A stretch of 64,000 bases of DNA from Alentia gelatinosa (Eukaryota > Annelida > Polychaeta > Phyllodocida > Polynoidae), in contig OX465587.1 of the NCBI GenBank assembly GCA_950022655.1, positions 26,105,716 through 26,169,715 on the forward strand. Reading direction: 5' to 3'. Below the pieces are notes generated by a model, which was not told the DNA's origin, did no database searches, and worked only from the letters and a program-made list of their open reading frames with translations. Each line of letters starts with the position of its first letter. Within the stretch, counting starts at the first letter, position 1. The position numbers and the translations under genes were made by a program. Positions 1 to 15,000 of the stretch are shown in pieces.

Positions 1-84
1 TCCTTACAATACAGATCTGAATCATTGGCTTTCATATTTTGGTCTTATCTATACATGATCCTTGATGCCATTGTTCCTTTCCAG

Positions 85-3000
85 TTGACTGTTGGGACGG
101 AGATAAGGAACCCATCATCTACCACGGCCGCACACTGACCAGCAAGATCCTCTTCAGAGACGTGATTGGAACCATCAGGGACTATGCGTGGGACGTCTCA
201 GAGTAAGTTCTGTTCAACGCACCTCTCAAAAACAACACTGCTGCAATCACACCCAAGGTGTAATTGCTGTATATTGTAATTTATCATCCATCGTATACAA
301 AGCTCCCATTGAAAATGTATGGGGACTCAGTAAACCACTACTCATTGTATAAAACCTGTCAGATACCATAACTGTGGTATACGGAGCAAAGAAATAGTTC
401 CTATTGTTATACCCGCTAATATGGCAATTACTGGGTTTAATTTATTCGAAAAGATGGATAATAAATGCAACAAACGATGATTTTGTGGACAGGCAGCTTT
501 GTAAACCACTCGCGGTTGACCTCGTGATACACGTCAACCTCTCGTGGTTTGCCCGGCCGCCTGTCCACAAAACCATCGATTATTGTCTATGAACACGGGT
601 ATCATCACTCGGCAGTCCTCTGAAGTATTGGCAGTTCCTCCAGTGGATGAGGCCTGCGAGTCGTGACGTTATGTGTCGTCATGTGAGGTCATGACTCAGC
701 GCTATAAATACGGCGAGCGCGGCCCAGTCGAGTAAGTCTGGCGCACCAGCTCTTTGAGTGAGGTCACTGGCTTAGACTCTGGCTTAGACTCAGTACACTC
801 AACCCTGTCTGTATGGTAATATAGACCAGGTAGGATTGTTTTACTATCGATGGACATTTATTGTACATGTTTATTGTTATTACAATATAATTTGATGAAC
901 GCTTGGGCACTGTAATTCTGGTGTTGTTGTCATTCCCGATACCCAATCGTTACAATATCTCTATCTAGGCATGCGGCCGGACTGGGCCCTGTTTGTACAG
1001 CCAGTAGGGCTGGAGGTTTCCTCTGTGATTTTGTAAGGACGTCACTGGTGTCCCCGAGATGTCCAGCTGAGATATCTTATTACTCCCCATCTGAGCTCCT
1101 TGTAATATTGGTATATTTCTGTTTCCTAGATACCCACTCATTTTATCCATCGAAAACCACTGTTCCCTGCCCCAGCAGAAGATTATGGCCGATGGCTTCA
1201 AGAAGGTCTTCGGGGACATGCTTCTTCGGGAACCAATCAAAAGCAGTGTCAACCATCTCCCGAGCCCGAACGAGCTCAAACGAAAGATTATCATCAAGGT
1301 GAGTCTCTATATGAGTTGTTGTTGTTGTTGTTTATGGTTTATTGGTAAATATTAATTTTTTTGTATCGATTTCCTCAGTCGATCTCAGAAAGAGATAGCA
1401 TCAGTGTATTGTGCTTCTAGTGGGTATTTCCTTAACATTTATAACTCTACAGTTGTACAACACGAAAAGGTACCTAGAATGGATGATTTAGAGAATAGAG
1501 GGAGTAGATATCAGAAGAAAATATATTGTCTGACAATTTGATGCACCATTTTTCAGCCATGTTTTAATTTTATATTTTGGACCTACATTTGCATATTTGA
1601 TCGCGTCACAATAAGGAGAGAACGATATTCAAATTTTCAGACATATTGTATGGTATTATTTACAGCACAAAAAACTAAAGGATGGGGCAGATGAGTTTAT
1701 CACATTTGGCGAGGAGAGTAAGTAAAATTCAATTATTATATATTATCCACAGTACAAAACACCATACAGTTAACATACAGTAGCCTATATCACTCACCAT
1801 AGGAACCACCATGTAGTTAACCTGCTATATATTACTCACCAAAAAGTATCACCATGTAATGCACCTACCTTATATTACTCACAATAACAAACACCGTATA
1901 ATTTGCCTACTCAGAGTTTAGACTGCCCACATATAGCCCACTGTAAAAACCACCATGATGTTAACCTGCCATGTATACTCACAATAAGAAAAAACAAGCT
2001 GTGAACTCGCCATGTAAGGTAAAAAAAAGTATTACAATAAGACCCATTTTCAAGTTTTACCCACAATAAGAACTACAATGCATTTAACATAGTATATATT
2101 ACCACGGTCTCGTATACAAGTCCATCTTATTAATGTAGCAGCAGCTTAGTAGGTGTTGACGATAAAAGAATCACTCGTAATTTTACGTCTGTTTCCAGTC
2201 GCCGCTGATGACCTCAGTCAGTCCAAGATGTCGGGTCTTCTCTACCTCCAAGACCTCGTTGACCAGGTGGGTTAAATTAGCTGGGAAGATCGATAAAGTG
2301 ATTGCTGAATTGACCTACCGCCCAGAGGCCTCTAACCACGCCCCCACTGTTTTATGACCCTGTCGCCACGCGGTTACCCCAAGCACGGCGCACAGCTGGG
2401 GTACCTCCACACTGATACACAGTGTAAAACAGTGAAAATACTGTCTTTTCCTGTCAGTCTGACTGGATTTCCAGGCATCTTTTAAATGATATCTCATTGA
2501 CATCCTTACACTGAGAAACTCACTTCTGTCAACATGTTACTCATAAGAGAAATATTTGTGTTTAATTGATTTAGCAGAGATTTAAAGGAAAACCTTGATC
2601 TGTATGCTCAGAGAAGCCCCAGATGTCCCTATGTCTGTGTTTAGGGTTGTCTGCCTATATGTATGTGTGTATGATTGTGACTTGCATATGTGTATCTCTG
2701 CCTATGTGTGTAATCTAGTGTATGAGTGTCTCTTTCCATATGTCTGTAGCAATGTCTGTGTGTATGGTTTAGTGTATGAGTGTCTTTGTCCATATGTCTG
2801 AGTGTATGACTTAGTGTGCTAAAGCTAGTGTCTTTCTATATATCTGTGTGTATCATTGTTGGTGGGAATGCATCTCTATCAATCTATCTGTGTGTATGAT
2901 TTAGTGTACTGGTGTCTGTAAGTCTGTGTTTTATACTAGTTGGGAGTGTCTCTATCTCTATGTCTGTGTACAAGACTATATATATATGTATGTGTGTATC

Positions 3001-6000
3001 TCTGTGTCACTGGTTACTTTCTATATGTCTGTGAATGTCTCTGTCTGTGTGTATGACTGTGTGTGTATGGGTGTGTATGAGGGGTGCTTGTCTTTATTTC
3101 TGTGTACATCTCTCTGTGTATATGACTGGATGTAGGAGTACATGTATTTGTGTTTGTAAATGTCTTTGTTTGTAGAGTTCTTATTCATATTTAAACTCTG
3201 GAAATTGTTAATAGGCGTGCCTGAGGGACCTGTTATGGTGGTCAAAGGTATTCTGGAACCATTTGTGGGTAATCCATTGCCATTTTGTCACAGTTAGTAA
3301 CATTGTATACCCCCACTGCCTACCACTCTCTATGTGTGAGTAGCTCCCCAGACACAAAGTTTGGGGTCACTCTGGGGGTACACTGAAATACACACCACGT
3401 GCAGGCGACCTGTTGACACAGATCTGGGCGCTGATAGGCCCGCCGCACCCGTCACTCAACCGCCGGCGGTAGGTCAATTAGAGCAAAGGCTTACACAAAT
3501 CATGGTCCCATATGAAATGTAATAGTAAATAACCAAGTTGATAATTTCTCAACAGAAAACCAGACAAGCTGATTTTGAATTATATGTTTTATTGGGAATA
3601 ATGGAGATCGCCACGTTTATACTGATATATAAAAATAATTTTCGTAGATTTTTGTGAAGTTTCGTAAAGCTTTTTTTGCAGTGGAAGAGGTGATTTGAGT
3701 GATACAAAACTTTCAGAAACTACATAAAACTTTCCAACAACGGCAAGTGCCTCCCCAAAAATCGCCGACACTTTTAGGTGCCTCTTCAACAGTGAAAGTC
3801 TGTTTGTGCGATTCTGACAGAAATATTACAATACAACCCGAAATAGATTTTGGAGCTTTTCTGGTGATCGGTGGCTTAAGGCTTTTTAATCGGCATTTAC
3901 TTGGATGTGATGTGTTAATAAAAGCTCTTTACAGAACCCATATATGTCTATTCCTTGTATCGTCAACTCTTGTTGCTGTAGATTTAGGCTATACACAAAG
4001 AACAATCATTAATGAAATATGACCTTACCAGATGTGTATGTTGGGTTTTTGTATCCAGATGTGGAAGCCGCATTTCTTCGTCCTGACTTCGGGCAAACTA
4101 TTATTCACCAACGAAACACAGCTGCAGCCAGCACAGGAAGAGGACGACCAAGAGGAGGTGAGCTCAGACAATCCTAGATCACATTGCTGGACTTGACTTG
4201 ACTTACCATACCGAAATTATCAGTCGTCTTGTCTGAAGCACTGCATACATTTTGCGACACATAGCCCTGCAGTTTTGGATGCAGTTATTGGATCAGTGAG
4301 TTAGCTCAGTGGTTAAGGCACTGGACTTGTAACCCCAAGGTTCTAGGACTTTGAGGGGTTGAGTTCCACTGCTGCAACTCTTCTCCTTCACCCCCAGCAG
4401 TGGTAGATTTACTGCAATATCTAAGGCCAATAGTTGTCAAAACATGTCTGTGGTGTGGGAACTAGCCCCACTCTGGTGGACGACCAAGGATACAGGGTAC
4501 ACTATGTGCTGTATAAGACCATACATGAATGTATGAGCAGTGCTTTTGATATGGATTATTTGTTATGACAGGCATAAACTTGAATAATGCCTGTTATGAC
4601 AATTGTAATTAATAAGTAAATCTATAAAATACCGTGTCTAGTGAATCATATCAGGCAGAGGTGAAAAGGGCCAAATGATATTAGGTCAAATGCACAGCAT
4701 GCAGACTGAAATTATTGTGTGGTTTAATCTGTCACCTCACATGGCCTATCATATGAACATTACTGTATTCATTCCCCCGAGATTGCATGAAGATGTTACC
4801 TGCTGTATGAGACTTTTATATTTCAGTTTTGAGAGATTTTTCAGTAGATCAAGTCTTACATCAGATTGTTTAAGGCTATACTGACAGTACCCTCATATCT
4901 CACTTCTTTAGCATTGGCATTTTGTAAAGTCTAGAGACCCAGACTAGTTAGGTGTTGACCTTAAGAGTAAGGGGGACAAACCATCCAAGAGTCGGGAGAA
5001 GATGGATTTCATTGACACACCGAGGGATTATATACAAACTCCATGGGATTATATACAAACTCCACTGCAGGTTTGGCATCTGTAAGCTCTATGCTCTGAT
5101 TGGCTCTTGGTTCAATAGGGGATGACCAGACTCGTTCTGGTTGACTGCCTGTTCTGAAGTCTACACAGGCTTATGAGGGTGCTCCTGACACTAACAACTC
5201 ACAGTGTCATTGCTAGAGTGCCCTGCCACCATGTGGATAGGTTAGGAACTAGAGCTGAGTAATAATAGGGGTAGATATGCCATTCAAAGCACAGCAGCTC
5301 AACTGTAAAAATCAGTCTTTTTTTTTTACTATTAATGTTATAATCATGGACAATTTTGAAGATTACTTTCTTCACATCGAAACCAATCACAATTCGCACG
5401 ATATGGAGTATAGACCTGAACATTACAATTTATGATGCTCTTTCTTTCTCCCTTTTTTTTCTTTAAATATTTCACTGTTGATCTTTCTTGTATTCAGGAG
5501 GACGATATGATGAGTCAGCTGTGGTTCCACAGCAACATCTCGCGGCAGATGACCCTCCAGCAGCTGGAGATACTCGGCCCCAAGTTTGGAGATGGGGCCT
5601 TCCTGGTGCGGCCTAAACAACACCAGCCTCAAGACGGCTACTCACTCTCCTTCTGGTAAGGCTCCTCCCTATGCTAAACCTATACAGGAATGCCAGTTTT
5701 CAATGTTTCCATTGAAATTCATGTTTATTCATTTTCAGAATATAAAAAAAAATTCTTCATGTAGATTACCAAATTCAAACACAGCCTGTGACCCCCCACT
5801 GAAGCTCCCCACTGACCCATATAAAAACTTGAGCTTTCCCTTTATTCCCCACTGTAATGCATATGTAATGTGTAAACCCTGTATTGCAATAACAAACATT
5901 TCAATTTTTTTAGTGACCCCAACTGGCAACCCCGATATATAGGGTACAGAGCCATTATTTTGCGATTGGAAATTGATCAACACAAGATCGGGACCAAACA

Positions 6001-9000
6001 GTGAGAAATATTACACACAGAGCCATTGTTAGTTCACGAATCAGTCACCAGGTGGCCGATCAGTATGGCTCCATCATTCGATGGACAGTTCCCTTACTTT
6101 GGCTCTTTGTTTTTACGAAATTCAAAACAGTTATCAATTTAAGTGTAGACAGTCCAGACTCGTTGTTAGAATGCTTTAATTTGTCCCCAAGAGTCCTATC
6201 GTGTGGGAAACAATACCCTTGCGCCCACATCTGCCAATCACACTCTAGGTCTGAATGCATTGAATTTGCTTAGCCATTAAGCCAGACTGTTTGGTGTCTG
6301 AACGAGCTGTGAACGGTAATACAAGTATTAATAAACTAGAATGCGTGCTATAAAGTAATTGGCAAAACACTTTTAAAATACAAAACTAGATGCCAATTAC
6401 ATTACTACGAAGTAACCTCCCGTTATCTTTCCTGTCCAGAGGGAAAGTGCCGCTCGCCTCTAGCTGGTGCTAATTAACTTTAACAATGGAAGTGCCCGCT
6501 AATAAAGGTTGTCCGCTAATAGCGAACAGATTCATTCATTATCACACAAGCCCCAGGGACTAGCAAGACTAGATCGTCTTGCTAGTCCAAATCTCGACCT
6601 TGCCGGTGTCATCTCATAGATTCGACCTCGCCGTGTTATTATCCTGTATGATGCTACAAGTAAAAACCCCACGAACAAGTGTTCAGTTAGGAAATACCCC
6701 AAATTGATTGTTATGTATAAACAATATCAACCTAAATTGTATGCTAGGTGATGTTTCAGGGACTTTTTTCATACATTCTCCTCGTCCGCCGATAGCGATA
6801 CACACCCTATGTGTTTTCAATGGCGCCCTTTTACCATTGCCTTCTTTGCCATGATGTGGGTGTTATTTTACCACATTCTCTACTATAGTTAATTTGTCAA
6901 ACTTGTTCGTATATCCAGGCGTCAAGGGAAAGTGAACCACTGTAGGATAAATTCTCAGATGGTAAATGGACGATTACAATACTGGTTGATCGATATCCTC
7001 AAGTTTGAAAACCTAACTGACCTAGTCAAGTATTACCAAAAACATTCCCTGCATTGCAAAGATTTTCACCAAGTCCTCGGCCAGCCAGTAACGTCGCAGA
7101 TCCTCTTCACCAGGGACGAGTAAGTTATTTGTCTTGATACCTTAAACAATCTCCAGATTAACGATATTTAAGGTTTCTTGAGAGAAAATTCACAAAACCA
7201 ACTAACACCAGTAGTTTCTGTTAGACAATTTTTAAGATTTTCAAGATTTCCATACACAATTTTTTTTTTAACTAGAATTTATTAGAGATGCTACTAGTTA
7301 AAACATGATATGCATTGCTGAAACCTGCAACAAGTATTGGAAGTCAATGCGTTAATGTCTTACGGGCTTTAGTGTATGCTTTAAAAATTCGACAATATCA
7401 GTATCACATTATATCTCCTAAACCATAATTCTTTATAATTATTTGACACAGTCCAGTTTTATTTGAGTTTTTTTTTTATTATTTCAGTAAGATGTTCCTC
7501 AGATTGATATGAGCGAAGACGGACTGTAAACTATCCAAATTTGTGTTGTGTGTGCAGCATATAAATTGTGTATAATCTGTTTCAGGTGGTACCATGATAA
7601 TCTGTCCCGGTACGACGCCAACGAAATGTTGGCAAAGGTTCCCATCGAAGGCACCTTTCTCATCCGTAAACGAGAACAAGGGAGCTACGCCATTAGTTTC
7701 AGGTCTGCAGCCCTGCATTATTTATCTACCTGTATTCTCTGACGAGAGAATAGAGAAAAATATACAAGTTGCACCAATTTCCGCAGCTAGTATTTTTGCT
7801 ATGAAGCTAGCTAGTTTTTTTGCTATGAAGCACAGTAGTTATAATAGGCTTACATGTATTGGTGTTTCATAGGGTTGCTCTAACTATACTTTAGATTTTT
7901 GTATTCCAGAATATCATTCAAATCAAATCGCGTTATAAAAAATGGTATCATTATTTTCAAGTCTCTATTTTCTATTGAAACTGTATTTAAAAAATGGTGG
8001 AGGTAAAATCACAAAAAAAGAAACAGACACAAAATTCAAGCAAAATAACAGGTATCACTGTTCTATCAGCGTTTGAATAAAGATGTACATAAAGCACACT
8101 AAACTTTCATTGAATGACAATAATATTTGTTCGAGTCACACTGCAGACACTCTTCTCCTTCACCACCAGTAGTGGTAGCTTTCCTGCTATATTAAAGGCC
8201 AATTGTTCCCACACCATGTATATGTGTTGTGAGAGCTAAAAGAACTGTATTTGGTCAGATGTCTACCTAAATTCATCTCATAGATTCGATTACCATCAAA
8301 ACCAAAGTAAGTCTAATAGAACATGTTGGATGTTAACCTACCCAACAAACAAAAAAAAACCAACGTTTTGGTACATAAAAACGCATTAAATGTGCATTAA
8401 GAATTAAACGTGGTTAGTTTTTTGCACATGGGAAGTAAGCCTTCATACTTCTTGTTGGCAGGGCGGAGGGTGAGATCAAACATTGCCGCTGCAACGAAGA
8501 CGCAGAGGGCTACATTGTGTTGGGAAGCGCCGTCTTTGAGTCACTGCAGGAGTTGGTAGAGTATTACCGCAAGACGCCACTTTATCGTAAAATGCGACTG
8601 CGATATCCCACCAACAAGAATCTAGTCGCTAGATTAGGAGGAGTGAGTATACTCATTTGTGTTACATATTAAACTTGGGAATTGTTTTTTATAAAATGTT
8701 TTTACACTAGTTTGTGTGAATTCCTCATACCTTGACTCATGTTTGACCTAAACATATGTCATTCGATCAATTGTTACGATATGATGTTTCTGTCGCCATG
8801 TTGATGTACTTGGATTTAATTTTAGGTATGATTATCTCTGATTAGGCTATTCATCTTAGGTACTAAGTCCTAATAGTGTGTGCTTTAATTGAGCTGAAGT
8901 CAGCGTATTCCTCAGCGTACCAGTTATTAGGTTATCTTTTCTTTTTTTTAAATTATTTTGAAATGCTGTGATATCTCATTGATTGACTTGATCTAATTGA

Positions 9001-12000
9001 TTGACTTCCTCTGTTTGCATAATAAGGAGATTGACGAATCCATATACTCAAACCAGTATTACATCATGCCAGCCGAATACACCTCAGATGTAAGTATCAT
9101 TTCTTTGATTCTCTCCTAACTGAAATCATCGTAGTTTTAAACAGAGGTTTCCTTATGAGCTTTAGGATTCATTATTTCACTTTCGAAAGTAAATCAATAA
9201 CATTAGAGTAATATTTTTCTCACCTAGATGCCTTGTTAAAGCAATGTGTAACGGCATCAAACTTGTTTCTCTAATAATTTCCTTGCTAAATAAATGTAGG
9301 TGCATAAACTGCAGTCCAAGTATGTACACAGGGAACACAGTTAATTGGACTTCAGGATAAATTATTCTCAGAAATTCATATCTTGTCAGGAGATGATATC
9401 AACATTCATCTAAATCCGACCCCTCTATCAGGAAATACAGTAACTACATGGAGAAAATACTCCTTATCCTTAGTTATCCTAGAATTAATTGAGATATTCA
9501 AGGCAATACATAGCTGTTTCGTGAGTAGACCATAAACCATAAGTAAGTCTCAAATTGTGTTAATAATTGTTTTTATAAACAGCTTTTTCTGTACATTCAT
9601 TTTCCAGTTGTTAGTGACTAGCTTTTAGTTTACCCTACTAGTTTTGGCCTAAACGGCCTTCTTCAGGGTTGATATATATCTTATAAAGAGTTTTAAGACA
9701 CCTTTAAGTTACTTTGGGCAATATCCTTTTAAGAGAAAATACATGTACTGTCATATTAGGAATAAGTCAAAGAATTGTAACCAAGGATTATTGTGAATGT
9801 ATGTGTGATAAAATAAGGCAGAATGTAAATTAAATGAGGTAATTCGAATTAAAAAAATTTGCTATAACCAGTTAGAAAAACCGACTTTTCTACTGAAATA
9901 CCCAGCTCATATTGAGAAAATGAAATTAACAGAAAAAATAGATATGTGATTAATGCTTTTGATATTTTGTAATCGTTGTGTCTTGGTTTTTGTTCGTCTA
10001 GGTGTACGCGCGCGCGTTCCATGACTACAAAGGAAGAAGCGAATCGGAGCATTCCTTCATGGAAGGGACAATAATTACAAACATCAACAAGGTGCATGAG
10101 GAAACTTGGTAAGTAAGCCCCTAATAAGAAATGCTTCTAAGTAACACTTAAAGGATAATATATTCAGAAAATCCTCATCGAGCCAGTTGACTGTGATCAT
10201 CAGGCTTTTTATGTTTTGTATGTAGATGAGTATTTCCAGTTTATATGCCAATGTGTTATTCGTTGATCAAAATAGAATTGGGATGGGCCGAGGTGAACCA
10301 CCTCATCTTTTAAAGGTGATAATAACACCTGCCTTGATCTAGCCAAATTGATTAAGATCCCTACCAAGCCTATGCCTGTTACAGCCTGGTGTCTGTTCTG
10401 GCCGGCAGGTGGTGTGGTGACATTGGGGAGAAGCGTCAGAAGTGGTTCCCGTGCAACTACGTGAAGGAACTGGAAGCACCACCTGAAGATGACTCGTCGC
10501 TAGGGGCGCTGGAGCAGGGCGAGGTGGCTATCAAAGGATGCTCAGTGTGTGAGTTTCTTCATAGATATCTACTCATTCCCCATAATTACCCAATGATATC
10601 ATCAAAATTAATAAGGGTAAATTACTTGTTACTATCAGTGTTGATATGAGTCAATTGCACATTTTTTCAATGTTAATATGGGTAAATTAACCACTATTAT
10701 TAGCAGGTGGACGGTTGGTCTTTAGGTTATGGCTATAGCCTACTGTAGCACACATGCTTGTAGAGTCACTAGGCAACCTGACCACATTTTTGCTTTTTAT
10801 AGCTAACTAAGTACAGATAGGAATATGATTTCTGTTCTGGACAGAAGGTTTTATGGTGGTACAATGCCTTACAGTTTTGATATTTAGTATTTTGGTATGG
10901 ATTTAAAAAAAAATAGTGAATTCAGTTTTAGGGGGACTATTGTAGTCACAGGTCCATTTTTAAGAACTCCTTTATGCACATATTTCTACCCCTTAAACTG
11001 GTTCAATCAGAACATAATATGCCTCATTTGAAAGACAATAAAAACAGTAGGTGCTAGGAAGTGGAATTTTCAAGGTAGATTCTATATTTACTGAGATATT
11101 CAAGTATTTGTTGAAAGTGGGGGGGGGGGGGGGGGAGGGGTTCAGTGAAATGGGCATACACAAACAGATGTTTACTCAATAATGATTTACAGTGAGCATT
11201 GGTGTAACATTTACCATCTCCATAAGTGGCACTGACAGTTACTTGTCCTCTAGGAAGTGTCATTATTTAGGTTAAACTTGTATTTGGCATGATATTCATG
11301 TATTTTTGCCTAATTTCATAGCATGGGAGGGTATCAGCCATCTTTGAATTTTAGTGCAGTCATGTTCCACCAGAGGGCTCTAGTTCCTGTCACTCTCCAA
11401 GCATATTGGCACAAGCCCTATACCTATATCCTTATAAGAACACTAAGTATTTGGTTGAAGCTCAGCCTCACTTTGAACATGGAGCCTGTAGTATGTCAAA
11501 CTAACACTAGATGGAGCCATAACTAGGTACAGATAGGTATATGATTTCTTTTTTTCTAGAGAGGTATTATGGTAATGCAATATCCTAGTTTTATTATTTA
11601 GTATTTTGAGATTGATTTAAAAAAGACAAACTGCTTTATGAACTTTTCCAAACACCAGACAGGCCCAGTAATCAAAGACTTGTAAGATATGCACAAAACT
11701 TGTATAAGTTTCTCCTATGGTAACCCAACACCTCTCTTTCCCCCTCCCCTATACCTCCAATTCCTTCCAACTCCATAGTAATTAATTCCACGTGATTTCA
11801 TAGTAATTAATTATTGGCGGACCTTGTATTGAGTTTTAAATGCATCCACCTGCTAATTTGGCCTTTAAAGGCCAATATTTCTATTTCAAGATGCACTCTT
11901 AGCTCTTGTTGATCTGAGGTGTAAAAGTAGGAAATGTGATATTTACAGTGACCGTAGAACGGAAAGACGAACCTTTCCCATACCGTTTTCGGGTAACGAC

Positions 12001-15000
12001 GAAAGAAGGCAAGTCTGTAGAAGTGGCGTGCTGGACAGCCACGGAGGCCACCGAGTGGGCCGACGCCATTAGAGAAACAGAAAGTCAACTAACAGCCATG
12101 GTAAGAATAAACCATATGTTAATCATGATATGGCCTATAAAAGTATACCTAATCCCAGCAATGATGCTACATTTAATTAAGGAATGCTGGATTCCAAACC
12201 CTTCGCCGTTATCATAGCATGTTCATGCTATGACATCATAGTGTCAGAGCCATAGTGATTTCACTGGATATGCATGTAACAAACAAATCTGTGCTCTACA
12301 AACCCAAATAGGTTTGATAGGTATAGGAAACTGCTTTTAAGAGTTTTGCAGGCTAGTAATGAAATACTATAAAAGGAAAAGGACAAGGTTTCGCCCATCA
12401 GGCATCATGAAAAAAAAACCCAGAGGCCATCCATAAAGTATGTACACAGTGAGGGGGGTGGGTCAAGAATTTAAATATTTTACGAATGTTCCTATTCATT
12501 ATATTTCGTAGAAGATGGACAGGGGTGGTAGTAACAATTTTCGGAAATCTTGCATACATACTTTATGGATGGCCACAAAGTGGTTTTAACCGGGAGCTGC
12601 TTGACTGACGTGGTCTAAAAGAAGTGGATGCTTTGAGTATCGAACCCTGGATCAGTATTGAATGTTTGACCCACGAGTCCATGTAGAAATCTCACTTTAA
12701 TTCAATTCAGTTACATAGTAAATGACGCTGTGTACAAAATTAGAATTTTGCTCATTTTGTTTTGGAATATACTACCAAAGACTAATTTAAAAGGATAAAT
12801 GTGAATATTTAAAAATCACCAGGTGGTGCCACTAAGTAATGTAGGATATTCCTTTAAATGGATCGTATAGGTGGATAGACTTTGCTTCATTTCTCTAGCT
12901 TTATTTTCATATTTAACTCAATAGCTACAATAAAGCGACTTGCCTTCCTACGTCTTACCTTTTCTTGTTCTCTTCCATTTGAATTAAGGCATTGTCGCAG
13001 CGCAAAAAAGATGAGCTCTCCAAGAAGGAGCGGATAAATGTCGACCTCTCTGATCTAGTGGTCTACTGTCAAACTGTTGACTTTGATCCTAGGAAGCGTA
13101 AGTTGTCATCTTAATTCCATTCATTAATCCAGAGATGGCAGTTCTTTGTTAGCGGGTGGACGGTTGGTCTCATAGGTTATGGCTATAGCCTACTGTAGTA
13201 TCACTGCTTATAGAGTCACTAGGCGACCTGAACACATGGATTAAAAAAAGAAAAGAGATTTCAGTTGGGGGGGGGGGGGGGGGGGCTTTTGAGTCACTAG
13301 CCCATTTTTAAGAATTCCTTTACAGACATATTACTACCAAAAAAACTGGCTCAAGCATGATATAATATGCATCATTTGAAAGAGAATTAAAAAAACATAG
13401 TAATTCCCAAGAAGTGGAATTTTCTTGATAGATTATATATGTACAGAAGTAAATATAGAAATATCGAAGTATTTTTTAAGAGTGGAGGATGGGAGGGATT
13501 ATTGGTGAAATGGGCATACTAAAACAGATGTTCACTCAATATTGCTTTACAGTGAGCATTTCTGTTACATTTACCATCTCCATAGGTGGCACTGACAGTT
13601 GCTTACATCCTAAGAAGTGTCATTATTTAGGCAAAACTTATATTTTGCATGACTTTCATATATCTGTCATGCCGATCTTTCCTGTCAATTCTTTTACCCT
13701 TTCTCCTTATTTCGAACAATGAAGTTCTGAATTCCATTTCCTCTGTAATTAACCCCTTAAGGACACATGATGCCTGGAGGCATCACTGCTCTAAAGATGC
13801 ATGATGCCCGGAGGCATCACCACACTAAAGACGGATGATGCCTTGAGGCTTGAGGCATCATTATTCCAATATTAACAAAAATGTTTTAACGAAGAAATAA
13901 TGAAGAAATATTCATGAAATCTTCAGAAAATGTAGATATAACATCATATTCAGTATTTCTGTTCAAAAGAAATAAAGATCTATGATTATGTATCTGATGC
14001 ATGATTACAAACATGAATTAACATGAATTTAACCATCATGTGTCACCAGCACCCGTCCTTATGGCAGTAGTTAGGCCCTAGGCAGCCACACTTAAAGGGT
14101 TAATGATGGCACAGACTGCCATTTTAGAATACTTAATTTGATTATTTTTATTCAGGTAAAGACAAAGCACAATCACCCGAAGGCGTTCTTCCATGTACCA
14201 GCCGAACATAGAACATAGTTCGTTGCAGATAGACATACAATGTGTCCAAATAACCATAAATTTAAATATTTCAAACACAATAAAATGTATGTCTCATTTT
14301 TCAAAATGCTAAAATTTTATTTCTCAGCCAGGTTGAGAAAAAGGAATTAAGTTAATAGTTGTGCAGAGACCATCGATAAAAAATATACATCAATTTGATA
14401 AATCGTGAAGAGATCTTATGACGTAGTGTGACCATTCTGAGAGGCTATAGTGGTATCGCCTGCATGGCGCGTGGTGTGGATGGGTGGGTTGGTAGCTGGT
14501 GTGTGCTTGCAGCCCAGTGCAAAAGTAAGATCTTCCTCAGTGGCCTGGTTTGGGAATTAAAAAGTAAGAGATTGAGTATATGGTCTGTGTTCCCACTCGC
14601 CATCAGGTTTGGAGCACACAGTTATATGAACGAGGCGATAGCTGAGTGAATATTCCAAAGCGCTCCCAACGAGATGGGGAGCAGGAAATAAAACCAAACA
14701 CGAATATGTTTCTATTCTTATGTGGGGGTGACGGCGCAGTGTAAGCTGTGTATGTTTCTAATCTTATCTTAGTCTGGAAATATTTATCTGTTTATCACCC
14801 ATTGAAGATGAGTTACGGTACTCGCAAGCCTGTTGAGTATGAGTATCTAATTTTAAGCCCATGGACCTTTATACCAGGCTAAAATAATAAAAACACACTC
14901 AGAGACTCTGTATAAGAGAATTAAGGTTTGTTCAGTGAGAGATTATAGTATGTGTGGCAGTCCGTTATCAAATTACTAATAATTTACAACTACATATAGT

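Noticed and set aside
2595..3135. Cys/Tyr/Val-rich open frames
   Set aside because: Products of the TG-rich minisatellite; no splice-consistent or conserved sequence.
4296..4380. Possible tRNA gene
   Set aside because: A and B box-like sequences are present, but the stems do not pair into a cloverleaf and the sequence continues into a repeated body. It is a SINE.
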